Origin: Halichondria panicea
Taxonomy: Eukaryota; Porifera; Demospongiae; Suberitida; Halichondriidae
DNA length: 64,000 bases
Assembly (NCBI RefSeq): GCF_963675165.1
Contig: NC_087384.1
Span: 3,052,315 to 3,116,314 of the forward strand
Direction of reading: 5' to 3'
Part shown: positions 48,616 through 59,000 of the stretch, piece after piece
How the letters are laid out: the number at the start of each line of letters is the position of its first letter
How positions within the stretch are numbered: position 1 is the stretch's first letter
The notes under the pieces: generated by a model
What the model was told of the DNA's origin: nothing
Database searches by the model: none
What the model saw: the letters and a program-made list of their open reading frames with translations, nothing else
Program-made: the position numbers and the translations under genes

Positions 48616-49764
48616 CAGCTTTACCGTATCTCTCGTGCGGCTACGCCTCGAGGCATAAAAATTCTTGCTACCTAAGCTACCTCACCTTGGATACAACTAG
48701 CTAACAGTCGAACAAAAAGCTTGTGTGCATAGCTTGTAGCCAGTACTTAGCTTCTAGCTCCACGCACTACATTTAACTTGTCCATGTCCAAGCAGTGACC
48801 TCCACCCTTTCTCCAGCCTTCCTGGTGTTAAGCAAGCCCCTCCCATCTGTCCTGCCCTTGCCAACAAGTGTCTAGCGCTAGTATAAAATCAGTGCGCCCT
48901 CAAGGAAATCTGAGAGTTTAGGAGTTCATGGTAGAACTTTAAAACCCCACTCAGTTGCTATGATGCAGACCCCAAGTGGGGTATATATGTACATGTAGTG
49001 CATTAGTTGTTGTGTATATATCGTCTACATTGTCAAACGTCTTGTCTATACCGGTAGTACACAGTGCCCAATTCTCTAATCCTTGTTTTCGCATTATTTT
49101 GCACTTTTATATTGAATATGGATCTTCTCTGTGCTTTGTCTTGCCTCCTACAGCACAGCTGTTCTCCCAACCTCTTCGTGCAAAATGTGTTCATCGACAG
49201 TCAAGATTCTCGCTTTCCTTGGGTTGCTCTGTTTGCCAGCCGGTAAGTGACACCCTGCACATTCCAATGATCCGTGGTGGCCAGCTGCTACAGGTATACA
49301 TACATAATATACACCATGAGCTGTAAACAATAGCTCAGGTTACACAACGGCTAGCGTATCGTTTCTCAAAGACTATATCACATGGTACATATCGGAATCT
49401 TCTACAGCTAGTCTTAAGTGTCAATATAATTTTGCATGCATTGTAGTGTGTGTTCAGATATCACCCAACCTTGTCAGGGGATTTTAACTGGGTGGGGATC
49501 CCGACCCCTTCTCTGCTTGTATCAGCTAGTGAGAGCTAATTCTTACACGATTATCAATTAACAGGTTAATAATAATTACAAATCATGTACGCGTACACAC
49601 TCCAGCAAGTTATGTCCTCTTATCCCATGTACATACATGTATGTAGGCGTATCAAGGCTCTTGAGGAGCTGACATGGGACTATAGCTATGATGTGGGATC
49701 AGTGCCTGGGAGGAACATAGATTGTCTCTGTGGGTCTGCTGTGTGTAGAGGCAGACTATTGTGA
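44006..49764 (+). CDS. SETDB-type histone H3K9 methyltransferase without Tudor domains
   Basis: Fourteen exons sum to exactly 2028 nt (675 residues): 44006-44112, 44584-44624, 44796-44871, 44980-45225, 45564-45624, 45675-45702, 45819-45907, 46015-46062, 46367-46611, 46971-47178, 47330-47378, 47438-48060, 49154-49242, 49647-49764. Domains: short N-terminus; MBD ([36 protein letters not shown]); Cys-rich pre-SET ([39 protein letters not shown]); SET N-half ([30 protein letters not shown]); an insert of about 200 residues rich in Ser/Thr/Pro (exon 12); SET C-half ([44 protein letters not shown]); post-[16 protein letters not shown] at the stop. The bifurcated SET with an HSCSPN core is diagnostic of SETDB1/2/eggless, which deposit H3K9me3 for transposon and gene silencing. 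Tudor domains present in SETDB1 are absent; SETDB2 also lacks them, so orthology is open. AATAAA at 49901-49906 is a likely poly(A) signal. Confidence 0.93.
44212..44523. mobile_element. Inverted-terminal-repeat element, AGCCCCGTTTACAC ends
   Basis: Left AGCCCCGTTTACACCAGGCC and right GTGTAAACGGGGCT are complementary. Sub-terminal copies of GTAAACGG and AATCCGGGT occur inside. 312 bp, non-coding, fills most of SETDB intron 1. Confidence 0.75.
48128..48220. mobile_element. Small pogo/Tigger-like MITE
   Basis: Begins CAGAGTAGAGCCTCTATTAT and ends with GGATATTCAAGGTTCCACTG, flanked by TA on both sides. 93 bp, in the SETDB intron between the two halves of the SET domain. Confidence 0.6.
48420..48655 (+). 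repeat. Dispersed repeat family B copy with (CA)n tract
   Basis: Head GTTGCAAGCGTGCGCTTGCT and CTCGCCATGTTTTTGCTTTC, tail CGTGCGGCTACGCCTCGAGG, with a (CA)n microsatellite at about 48562-48613 in the middle. It lies in the long SETDB intron. Confidence 0.65.
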
Positions 49765-50274
49765 CTGTTGATAGTTTAGTTGCCAATTATTATTCATGTC
49801 CTAGCTCTAAAACTGATTTTTGCGATGTGATGTGATAGCTTATGTGAACTACTTACAATAATAATTATTATGTGTAGCTAAACAGTTATATTGGTGTAAT
49901 AATAAAATTATTGATAATTCCGCTGTACTATGATGTGGCCCATACAGTACAGTATTATACGTACTCCTGAGCATATAATTATTGTATCAATAATTATATA
50001 TAATAATTATACAATAGCTTTATACGCCCTTGATTGATAGCACCTATATATCTTCCAATTAAGTTATATCTGCGTATATACGTTACTATACATATATAAT
50101 CTTATATTCCTATAATATATAGAAAAGTATTTTAATAATAATTATATTCCATAATTATAATTAATTTTTATTAATAATACTGAATGTATAATTATACACA
50201 GTTCAACAAAGGTTTTATAGTATACGAACAAATTGAGTTTGTGGCAGTACAGGGTGTAAAATTATAGTCCTTCT
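49765..50274. other. AT-rich convergent intergenic region
   Basis: Tail-to-tail spacer between SETDB and the 86-residue gene. Poly(A) signals are visible for both: AATAAA at 49901-49906 (plus), and TTTATT at 50167-50172 (minus reading AATAAA). Otherwise TAATTAT-rich low complexity, no ORF. Confidence 0.6.
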
Positions 50275-50745
50275 CTACTTGTTAGTAAGCCACTGAAGAG
50301 TTTTCTGCACAAGGAATACGGTGCACACACCCAGAGCCGTCTTGGCCTGTTCGGGACTCACTCGATCCTGGCATTGTGTACAATGCTTCTGACTGGCACG
50401 CCGGGCAAAGTAAGAGCTGTGTGGGAAGGGAGGGTAACAGTCATGGATCAAATAACTATCACGTACAGTTACACACGTAGAAAATGATGTACATAATTAT
50501 AATGTATGTGTTGATGAGGCAGTATAATTTTAATGAATGTGCTGTGTAAAATCAATGTACGTGTGCACAAAGCAGCTAGCGCTGACTACTCCTGATCCAC
50601 AAGTAATTATGAACACTAGATCTTACCTGGGGTATATGAATTTACTGAGGGTAATTTGGCTACCAGCTGAACTACTTGAGGTAGTTTGTTGTCGTGGTTG
50701 TACACCGGTTGTTCCTATAGTTGGACCTCCGTGCTTGTAACACAT
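50275..50745 (-). CDS. Unrecognised small protein, 86 residues, two exons
   Basis: Model: exon 1 is 50627-50745 (start MCYKHGGPTIG) and exon 2 is 50275-50416, TAG stop. Donor CCCAG|GTAAGA and acceptor CACACAG|C join in frame, and the total is 261 nt. I do not recognise the family. Visible features are a Ser/Thr/Gln-rich N-half, a CxxC pair in KHCTQCQDRVSPEQ, then a helix with a hydrophobic face, ALGVCTVFLVQKTLQWL, ending NK. Support comes from good splice sites, a clean frame, an AATAAA on the minus strand at 50167-50172 about 100 nt after the stop, and a head-to-head position with LLPH as in three other pairs. The start codon is not proven, and an upstream non-coding or coding exon is possible. 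Confidence 0.5.
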
Positions 50746-51047
50746 CTTACTCAGGTGGACAGAGACTGTTCAAATTTGATAACTTTCTTATGTTGATATC
50801 TGTTAATGGAGGAAGAAGAGGCTCCTAACACTGTAGGCCGTCCTCAAGCTGTCCTCAAAACGTAAAGATGAAGTTTGTTGAAACTTGGCTTGTTTACTCA
50901 AGTATTACGAAATGTTTGGCACATGACTTTCGTTTAATTGGAAATGAAAATTTTTAAGATAATAATTATTAGTGAGTAGCCGGCCACGTGTGTTTGGTTG
51001 GAAAAGAGAGATAATAATTGTCGTGTATCACAGAGACAAAAAATAAA
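50746..51047. promoter_or_regulatory. Shared promoter of the 86-residue gene and LLPH
   Basis: 302 bp between start codons. A palindromic E-box CACGTG lies at 50985-50990, about 58 bp upstream of the LLPH ATG. Such E-boxes are common in promoters of ribosome-biogenesis genes. Function inferred. Confidence 0.5.
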
Positions 51048-51353
51048 ATGGCTAAAAGTCTTAGATCTAAAAGAAGACAAAAGATCCTGGGTGTCAGAAG
51101 AAAGAAGGTTAGAGAGCGAGAGGTGAAGAAAATGTGGGAAAAGCATTTATTGAAACAGAATGGTGAGCGAATGCTACTAGAAGGACTCGCTGAAGCGAAC
51201 ACTGGACCTAGCAATGAACAATCCGTTATGGAGGTGACAGCAGAAAAAATCAGCAATTCTGAAATAAAAAAGATTCAAGAGAAGTGGGGGACAAGACGAA
51301 GTATCAGTAAGAAGCTCAAGGCTAAACGAAAAAAAGGACATGCACAATGGTAG
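51048..51353 (+). CDS. LLPH: LLP homolog (LLPH), ribosome-biogenesis protein
   Basis: Single-exon, 101-residue, very basic protein. The N-terminus MAKSLRSKRRQKILGVRRKK matches the conserved MAKSLRSK-K-R start of LLPH (Aplysia LAPS18-like protein), and the C-terminus has KLKAKRKKGHAQW, as in the family's K/R-rich tail. I chose the ATG at 51048 rather than the in-frame one at 51018 because the family starts at MAKSLRSK. LLPH is a nucleolar/nuclear factor linked to 60S assembly. Lys/Arg clusters act as nuclear and nucleolar targeting signals. A poly(A) signal AATAAA lies at 51435-51440. It is divergent from the 86-residue gene, with an E-box in the shared promoter. Confidence 0.85.
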   Translation: MAKSLRSKRRQKILGVRRKKVREREVKKMWEKHLLKQNGERMLLEGLAEANTGPSNEQSVMEVTAEKISNSEIKKIQEKWGTRRSISKKLKAKRKKGHAQW

Positions 51354-51434
51354 TCTCCGGACCATAACTCTAATAACTGGTATTAATTAACACAGTTTCT
51401 ATTTAAGAATTGCTATTATTAATTTTTGTCACAA

Positions 51435-51440
51435 AATAAA
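51435..51440 (+). terminator. LLPH: LLPH poly(A) signal
   Basis: AATAAA 82 nt after the LLPH stop. Confidence 0.6.
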
Positions 51441-51646
51441 CATGTACCTTATAATGACATAATGCGTTGCAGATCTACTGCACTGTATAATTTATGACTT
51501 AAACTGTAACAGACTCTCAAGCAAGTGTTCACCGTGCAACAGTGCAGTCGGCTCACAGTCTAAAACCGTAATTTTTAGACTATTGTTGGATGCATTGCTC
51601 TGCTATCACATATAATTATATAGATATTACAGCTGTGCCATATGGG

Positions 51647-51941
51647 ATGACTCTAGGTACGTACGAGACGAGAGCAGTACTGTTTCTTGCTTTAATACAT
51701 ACAGCTGTACATGCCATTAGGGGGACGACTCTAGGAATCGAGAGCAGTACTGTTTCTTGCTTACTTACACCATAGATTGAAGAGTCTAACTCTTCAATCT
51801 ATGCTTACACACAGCTGTACATGCCATTAGGGGACGACTCTAGGAATGGAGCGAGAGCAGTACTATTTCTTGCTTACATACAGCTGTACGTGCCATTAGG
51901 GGATGACTCTAGGAGTGGAGCGAGAGCAGTACTGTTTCTTG
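51647..51941 (+). repeat. Tandem repeat, about four diverged units of 60-100 bp
   Basis: Each unit holds GACTCTAGGA, then GAGAGCAGTACTGTTTCTTG, then ACAGCTGTACATGCCATTAG. The second unit carries an inserted palindrome (CATAGATTGAAGAGT, spacer CTA, complement) at about 51770-51803. Non-coding. Confidence 0.85.
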
Positions 51942-52165
51942 CAATTAAACTATGTTTGTTCCATGTAGGTACTACAACTCATGTACGTTTATAGTTACGT
52001 GATCATAAAAGTAGACGATCATTTATAAGAAATCAGCAAAATTAGTGATATCATACATTTTAACATCAATAGTGATGAGAACACAACCTAAAATACCCGT
52101 TGAACGATAACTGTGTGCAGATTTCATTTTCTGTTGTTGATGACAACATGATGGACAATTAAGAG

Positions 52166-52450
52166 ATGGTGAGTCCCAATGTTTATGATTTTATGACGGT
52201 AATCTGGTGTGCTAAGAATCATGTACCAACTGAGCAGGTCAGACATCGTCAAATCGTGGGATTAATTGTTGGATTAGATAGAGAATTTACAGGTACAGGA
52301 ACATCAGTACATGTAGGGGTTTTGCATCCCTCCTATAGAAACAAAGAGAAGGCAACAATAAAAGAACTCTGGGAGTTTTTACATGCAGACATCAAGTTTG
52401 CTTTAAAGTTAAAGTACATGTACTGTACAGCAATGCATAAAAGAAAATGA
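52166..52450 (+). CDS. Doubtful single-exon ORF, 94 residues
   Basis: Open frame MVSPNVYDFMTVIWCAKNHV...TAMHKRK. It includes a charged stretch NKEKATIKELWEFLHADIKF and ends with a basic tail. No family recognised and no domain evident. It lies between a tandem-repeat block (51647-51941) and an inverted-repeat element (52512-53092), so it could be a fragment of a mobile element or chance. A GT that could act as donor occurs after DREFTG, so it might instead be one exon of a larger gene. Confidence 0.2.
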   Translation: MVSPNVYDFMTVIWCAKNHVPTEQVRHRQIVGLIVGLDREFTGTGTSVHVGVLHPSYRNKEKATIKELWEFLHADIKFALKLKYMYCTAMHKRK

Positions 52451-52511
52451 ATAATCACACAATGTCATAGACCACTATGTGAGAGGTGGGAGGCATTGAT
52501 TGGCTTGTAAC

Positions 52512-53092
52512 TACCGTAGAAACTGGATTATTAGTGCATGCGCTTTTAGGGTCAATAGCAGAACTCTATATGCTTATATTCGAGAATTTGCCTATAATGC
52601 AGTCATTTTGAGCCCCACCCAGCAACCGGATGTCTCTGTGATGAGAGCTGACTCGCAAGCTGGCTAGAAAGTGAGCAAGCAAGGCAAGCAGGCAACCCTA
52701 ACTGGATCTATATCATACTATTATGTTACAGTTCATTTTACAGTTCATTTACATCATTTAAATTCATATTGACCAGGAACTTAGAATAAAAGGATCTCAT
52801 CCATGTCTCACATTCTCTCAGCATGATCAGACAAGGTAACAGCAAGCATGCCCAGAGAGTCCTTACAGATGGATATCACCAGCTATATACATGTAGCTAT
52901 CATGCACTGTACAAGCTAACTAGCCCATAGAAAAACAAAATTAGCTGAATCAATTCTAAAATTCCACTAATAACCTTCGCATAATTGGAAAAGCGCTTCA
53001 ATTTGAGTATAAAAAGCTTGCAGTTGAGCATGCGCTTAAAATAAAGATACGCTTATAATCGAGTAAGTGCTAATAATCCAGTTTCTACGGTA
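52512..53092. mobile_element. Inverted-terminal-repeat element next to the 4E-T 3' end
   Basis: Left TACCGTAGAAACTGGATTAT and right complement ATAATCCAGTTTCTACGGTA, a 23-bp perfect terminal repeat. Partial copy at 38155. It ends 5 bp before the 4E-T stop codon region, so it overlaps the 4E-T 3' UTR. No ORF. Confidence 0.85.
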
Positions 53093-53097
53093 TTTCG

Positions 53098-56000
53098 TTA
53101 AATAGTACGAAGAGACTCACCATGTGGCATAACTGGCATGTTGTAATAACCTCTGTACATCATAGCAGGAGGTGCTGGATCGGATACGGGTCTGAACGGG
53201 GGGCCACTCCTCATTTGACCAGGCATTTGACCCCCACCCATGGCGTACATCTGTGAGGGATGGTGTCGGGGAGAGGGGTGCTCAACTTCGTTGTACACAT
53301 TAGAGATTGGAGAGTGGGACATGGTGCTCTTCAAATTGAACTCTGTAGAGATCAATAACGAAAAAGTAACAATGGATATGTAGTGTGCAGTATGGAGGCG
53401 TTAAATTGTACATGTACCAAACATATAAATGTAACAACTAGAGCACTGAAGTGCACATGAATAGAACTAGAGCACTGAAGTGCTAACCCTCGGCCGTTGA
53501 CATGAATACTATAAATACCAGAGGAGTAAGGAAGCAACAACCTACAATTCTACTTTTAATACACACCGGTAAAGGATCACTCCAGCAGCAAATATTTATG
53601 TAGATCTACCCCGAATAAAGACCGCGTGTAGAGCTAGGCACCGTGTAAGTTTAAGCTTCTTAGCTTTTACTCGCTTTTATACGACAACAAATCTTTAACA
53701 TCGAAATCTACCGTAGACTCACATATTACAAACAGACACACAAACAAACAAACCAACCAACGGACTACTATACCCGTGGCCGCTCACGCGCCTTGGGTAA
53801 TAATTATAGTAGAAAAAGCATTGAAAAGGCTAAGTAGCAAGTAGCATGAGCAATGAAATTCTTAGAGGCATGCTGAAACTTAGAACAGAGCTTTAGCATG
53901 GATGAGACATGTATGCAATGTGGACTAGGATCACAGCAAAGTCAGTCAGCGAAGAAGCCTAGAAATATGGCTCCTGGGTGGAAACAAAGAAGACAACCCT
54001 GATCATAATTCTAGCTTTCTACTTTAGTGACCCCTTTTTCCATTGTTCCTGGTAAAGGGTCACTTCAGCTGAAAATACACATCTTGAATACAGGCCGTGT
54101 GTAGTTACAGCTAACCATGCTGCCAACGTTGCAAGTTCAAGCTCCTTTCTTAGCTTTAACATCACAATTTGCCACATTCAACACTAATAATTTGTTGTGT
54201 GAAGGCTGTCCATGCTGTGAACGCAGTGCCATGCATCCAGGTGAGTAGGCTCACATGTCACACCAGAGGAGGTACAACACACGTGCCTCGATTAGGCAAT
54301 TAGCCTCTGGAATAACGTATAAAGATTTGCTTTATTGCAACGTCGTAGGCGTGGTTAATCTCTATAAGCGCATCCGGATAATAGGCGTATAGAGGCCTGC
54401 TCTTTTCCCTAAAGGGCGAATGGGCTTACTAACCAGATTATACGGTATGCCCGCGACATGGACTCGGGTAAAAAACCAACGGAACTATACCCATGGCCGT
54501 CCACACCTCGGGTAATAAATAGCTCACCTTGTTCTGCTCTTGGATCTACTACTTTAAACGAGTTTGATTTGGCTACATCGGAGAGCTACATGTACAGAGA
54601 AAAGAAGACACTAAACAAGCACACACACGGAGGACCATAGTGATACAAACACACATACGCATGTAATTCCATAACTCACTGTTTGGTTTGGTTTGTTGTT
54701 GTGCATCTGTCTCATGACTGCCGTTGGAAGAAGGCTAATGTTGGGCTTGGGAGGAGGGGTCTCACGCATCTATGTAAGGAAAAAAGAAAGATACATGATA
54801 ATACTTTACTTCTCAATACACAGACCACACCAGAGACCCAAAGAGATTTGGTTTGAAGAAAATGCTTTTTGGGAAGATCAACAGACAGATATCATGTATC
54901 GAGTAAAGATCATCACAATTGCATAGCTACGGCATGCAATTCAAGCATGTTAAGCGCACCCTGTGTTGCATTCCTCTGTGCATACTGTTGCTATACATGG
55001 CCCTCTCCATTTGAGCTCTCTCCATTTGAGCTCTCTCCATCTGCTTCATCTGCTTCAACTCCATCAAACGTCGTCTCTCCATCTCAACGGCCCAATTATT
55101 GGCAGTGGGGCGATTTACCCCACCCTGAGGTCGTATCCCAATGCTGGGTGGGGGCAGCATGTCCATCCTGTGTTCTCCTTCGTGATACATGTATTCCCTG
55201 TCCACCATGTGCATGGATCTCTGTGCTTCCATCGGTGGTCCCCCGGTCATTCGAGCACTAAGGCCTGGGAGCAGCTTTGCCTTTATGTGTGGGTCTGCAT
55301 ATCCACTGGCCATGTGGGGAGGAGGTAGCTCTGAGGGTAGTGGATTTTGCCTGTCTCTGAGAATTTGTTCCTGATCCAGCTTCTCTAGCATTCTCTCTAA
55401 GTGTTCCACACGGCTGACTCGACTCGGATACTGAGGGGGAATCTCTGGAGGAGGTCGCTGGTAGTGAGAGTGTGACCCTGTGATTACCTCTTCGTCAAAG
55501 TCCATTTCTTTCTCGAGAATGTTCCCAAATGTATCCTGTGGAGGCTTAACATTTTCAGGACGGAATGTAGTAGGGACTTCCGAGTTTGGTATGGAGGGGC
55601 TGGACTTAGGAACAATGTTTAATGAGCTTGTGTCAGGAGTGTTCGGAGACGATTTGACCTGGGAATATAGTGAACAGTGTATGTGAATGCAAGTTGTCAT
55701 GTGATCTTTTAATTGGATAACGGTTAGTCATGTCATGTAAGAAGTGCTGTATGGTGTTTTCTACAGGGTTTTGCAGAATCTTTGAAATAGAGGGTGTAGA
55801 GCGTTCCTTATATGGATATGTAATGTTTACACATTGTGGTGTCATATACACATTGTGGTGAAATGCCAAGTCTGATTGGGAAGCAAAATTCAAAAACAAA
55901 ATGGCTTTTTCTTGTGAAAAAAGCTGACCAAGGGGATATAAGGTGGAGAATAGTGCATCAGACAGAGCTGCTTGGACTGTCTTATCAAAGTGTTGCTGAG

Positions 56001-59000
56001 AATCTTCAAGTTGATCCATCAACTGTTTGGAATAGTGCATTGTTGACATGCTGACTAAGATCTACAACTTTATGGTTGACCACAGATAACCTTATAAGGA
56101 ACGCTCAACGCAAAACGCTTTTTTGTGGATATTGCAAAGATTCTGCAAAACCCTGTATTACATATAATTATGATAAGCAATGACTCAACCCTCCAATGAA
56201 ATTGACAGTACATAATACATGTACACATGTACATGATGAAAATGGCAAAATAGGCTCACACATGTACAGTATACAGTGTACCAGACTGCCGTTCACGTAC
56301 CTTCTGCTGCCCTGCCTCAGAGCTCTCCTTATGTAGTGCACCAGAGAATTGGAGACCAGCCACTAGCTTGTTGAATGCACCTAGGTCTGCACTGCTTGGC
56401 TTATTGGGTGTAGGAAGGGTGGGTGTTGTCTGAATATTCTCTCGAGCGTGGATCTCATCCAGGGTGAGTGCATTGACAGGTCGATTACTCACACCAAGAA
56501 CTGAAAGAAATTGAACGCCTTTATTTAAATCTCACGATGTTTACATGTGCATGTACAATGTAGAGTCATGCCCCCCCCCCCCCCTCGTACACTCAGCAGC
56601 AAACAGTACAGCTTCATTTCCTGTACATTTGACTAGTACACTGTGCACATGTATGTGTGGTCTATATGGCTACTGCATAAACATGTAACTGTGACATGAT
56701 CATCGCTAGACAGGGCATGCTTGGGCCCTACTCCTTGGCATCATGCACAAATGCTCTCTGTGGTGCCCTAACAAACCACACACTTCTCAAAGTGGTTTAT
56801 CAAAAAAGGGAGACCACATGATATCCTTACACTAACGTGTCACAGGTGGACCAATGTCATGTATCTACTGTACGTGAGCCTAGGATGAGTATATACATAC
56901 CTAAAATTAGTTACTACAGTTAGAAAACGTTTAGATGACCTCACATTGCAAACTAAAAAGGGAGTGTACAGCAGCAGCAAGGGTTTGCAATACCTTAACC
57001 ACAGAGGTATGTACATGTACTACATCATTCCCGCACATACTTGTTTCTGCTTTGTCTTTGCCAGGAGACAGTCTTTCTTCCCCCCCAATTTTGAGTACTT
57101 TCATGAGAGCATTGCCCATCTCAGCAGGGCTTTGAGTGGACCGCATCTCCTCTTCATCATCCAGGGCAGTACAAAAGCTCAGACCTGCAAGGGAACACAT
57201 AATCAACAGATAAAATACTGGGAGTGGAAGAATGGCACTAACCTAAAACAAAACTATCTCGTACTGTACAGGGTTTTGCAAATCTTCGCAAAAAGTGTTG
57301 GGGGTTGAGTATTCCTAATAATTATGGAAAACCAGTGGTGCAAAGCGTTCCATAGGGAGCACTCAACCCTCAACTCTATTGCAAACCCTGTAACTACACG
57401 TACCATGTGATTAACATACTTTTTTATGCAGTAAGTATACATACTACATACCTGTGCTAAAATCAAATCCATCCAACATAAAATTATCCATCTCCAGTGC
57501 AGCTTTGAGCATGACTTCTTTCTTACTAGGTATATCCTTGACACTTTTAGCCTTGGATTCCTTACTAGCTGGCTCCAATTCACACTGCTCTTTGTCAACT
57601 TGATTCTCAGCATCCTCAATGTGTAGAGGGCTCTCAGAGTCTTCCTCTCTAGGTTGAGACTCACTCTCCTCAAGACCAAGACGAGCTATACAATCAAGAA
57701 ATGCAATACATTATGTGTGAAAATGATAAAGGAGTGAATGAACCTGTACACAGGCATTAAAAAAAATCGAGCTTGCACATACATGTACATGTACGTGTAT
57801 AGAGAGGTCCTGCCCTAGGCATAAATTATAAGACAAACTGTTACAGAACAAGTGGGCAGATCTACTATCTAATAATAATGCAAGTCACAGTACCTTCTCT
57901 CTCCCTCTCGTGTTCCTCTAGACCAGTGAGTTCCATGAGCTCAAACCTATCATTGGGACCAAACTCCATCCATTCTGGCTCCTCCTCCTCCCAAGTGTTC
58001 TGGTAGTGCTGTAGGGACACAAGTGAACATTCACTTGGGTACAGGGCTACATGTAGTGTCTAACAAATAACGTGTGTGAAAATTGCTGGCCTCTTTGTAC
58101 ATGTAACCACTAGAGCACTTCTAATCCCCGGCTGTTGACATGAATAAAATTAATAGATCTATAACCAAAAGAGTGATACAATAAAGAAGTAACAAACTTT
58201 TAATAGACACCGGTAAAGGATCACTTCAGCTGCAAATAATTACCGAATTTTCATGGGTAAAAAATTCATTCAACTAGGAAATTGTGACTTTCGGGAGTAA
58301 AAATTTTGTTTGACTTCATTACCTGTACTGCATTGCATGCATTTCGGTAAGCCATGCCTATGTTTTCGTGGGAAAGAATTCAACTTGCCCACAAAAATAA
58401 CGAAGATACGGTATGTAAACACAAACCATGTAGATAGAAAAGGACAGATTGGAAACAAAAATGTTTGCGTGAAACACTTCGCGTTATAGGGCATGGCTAA
58501 AAGTAATCTGAGTGATCGCTAGTGGATAGAATACAACCACAGAACGATCAACCATGAAAACATTCGCAAGCGCGAAATATAAAGCCAAATGTTTCAACCG
58601 TTTACACAGAGGGGCCCCAGTCGATTCCAATCTCTGTCCTTTTCTATCTACACTTAAATAGCAATTCCAGCCCACTAAACAGGCAAGTGTTTACATTTTT
58701 TTTGGCCCACTCTGAGTCTTTGCTCTTCTCTCTCCAGTTTTTCTTGCTCCCACGTCCCAACTCTTGATCCCGAAGTGGAACATGGTCTATCACCTTGTGT
58801 TTCGGCTGTAAGAGAGGCCCTTGCTGAGATGAGCCTTGATTAGCCTTTGACGTTAGAGGGTAAGTATTCTCAAGTTCGAAGTGACCAGTGTTGTCCTTGG
58901 CTGAGGATGGAGTGTCTGGGACCTTGCCGTCATTCCACGAGCAGCCACCGTGGAAACTCTTTCTTTGTGGGCTAAGCGAAACTTTCGGAAGCTGTCTGGC

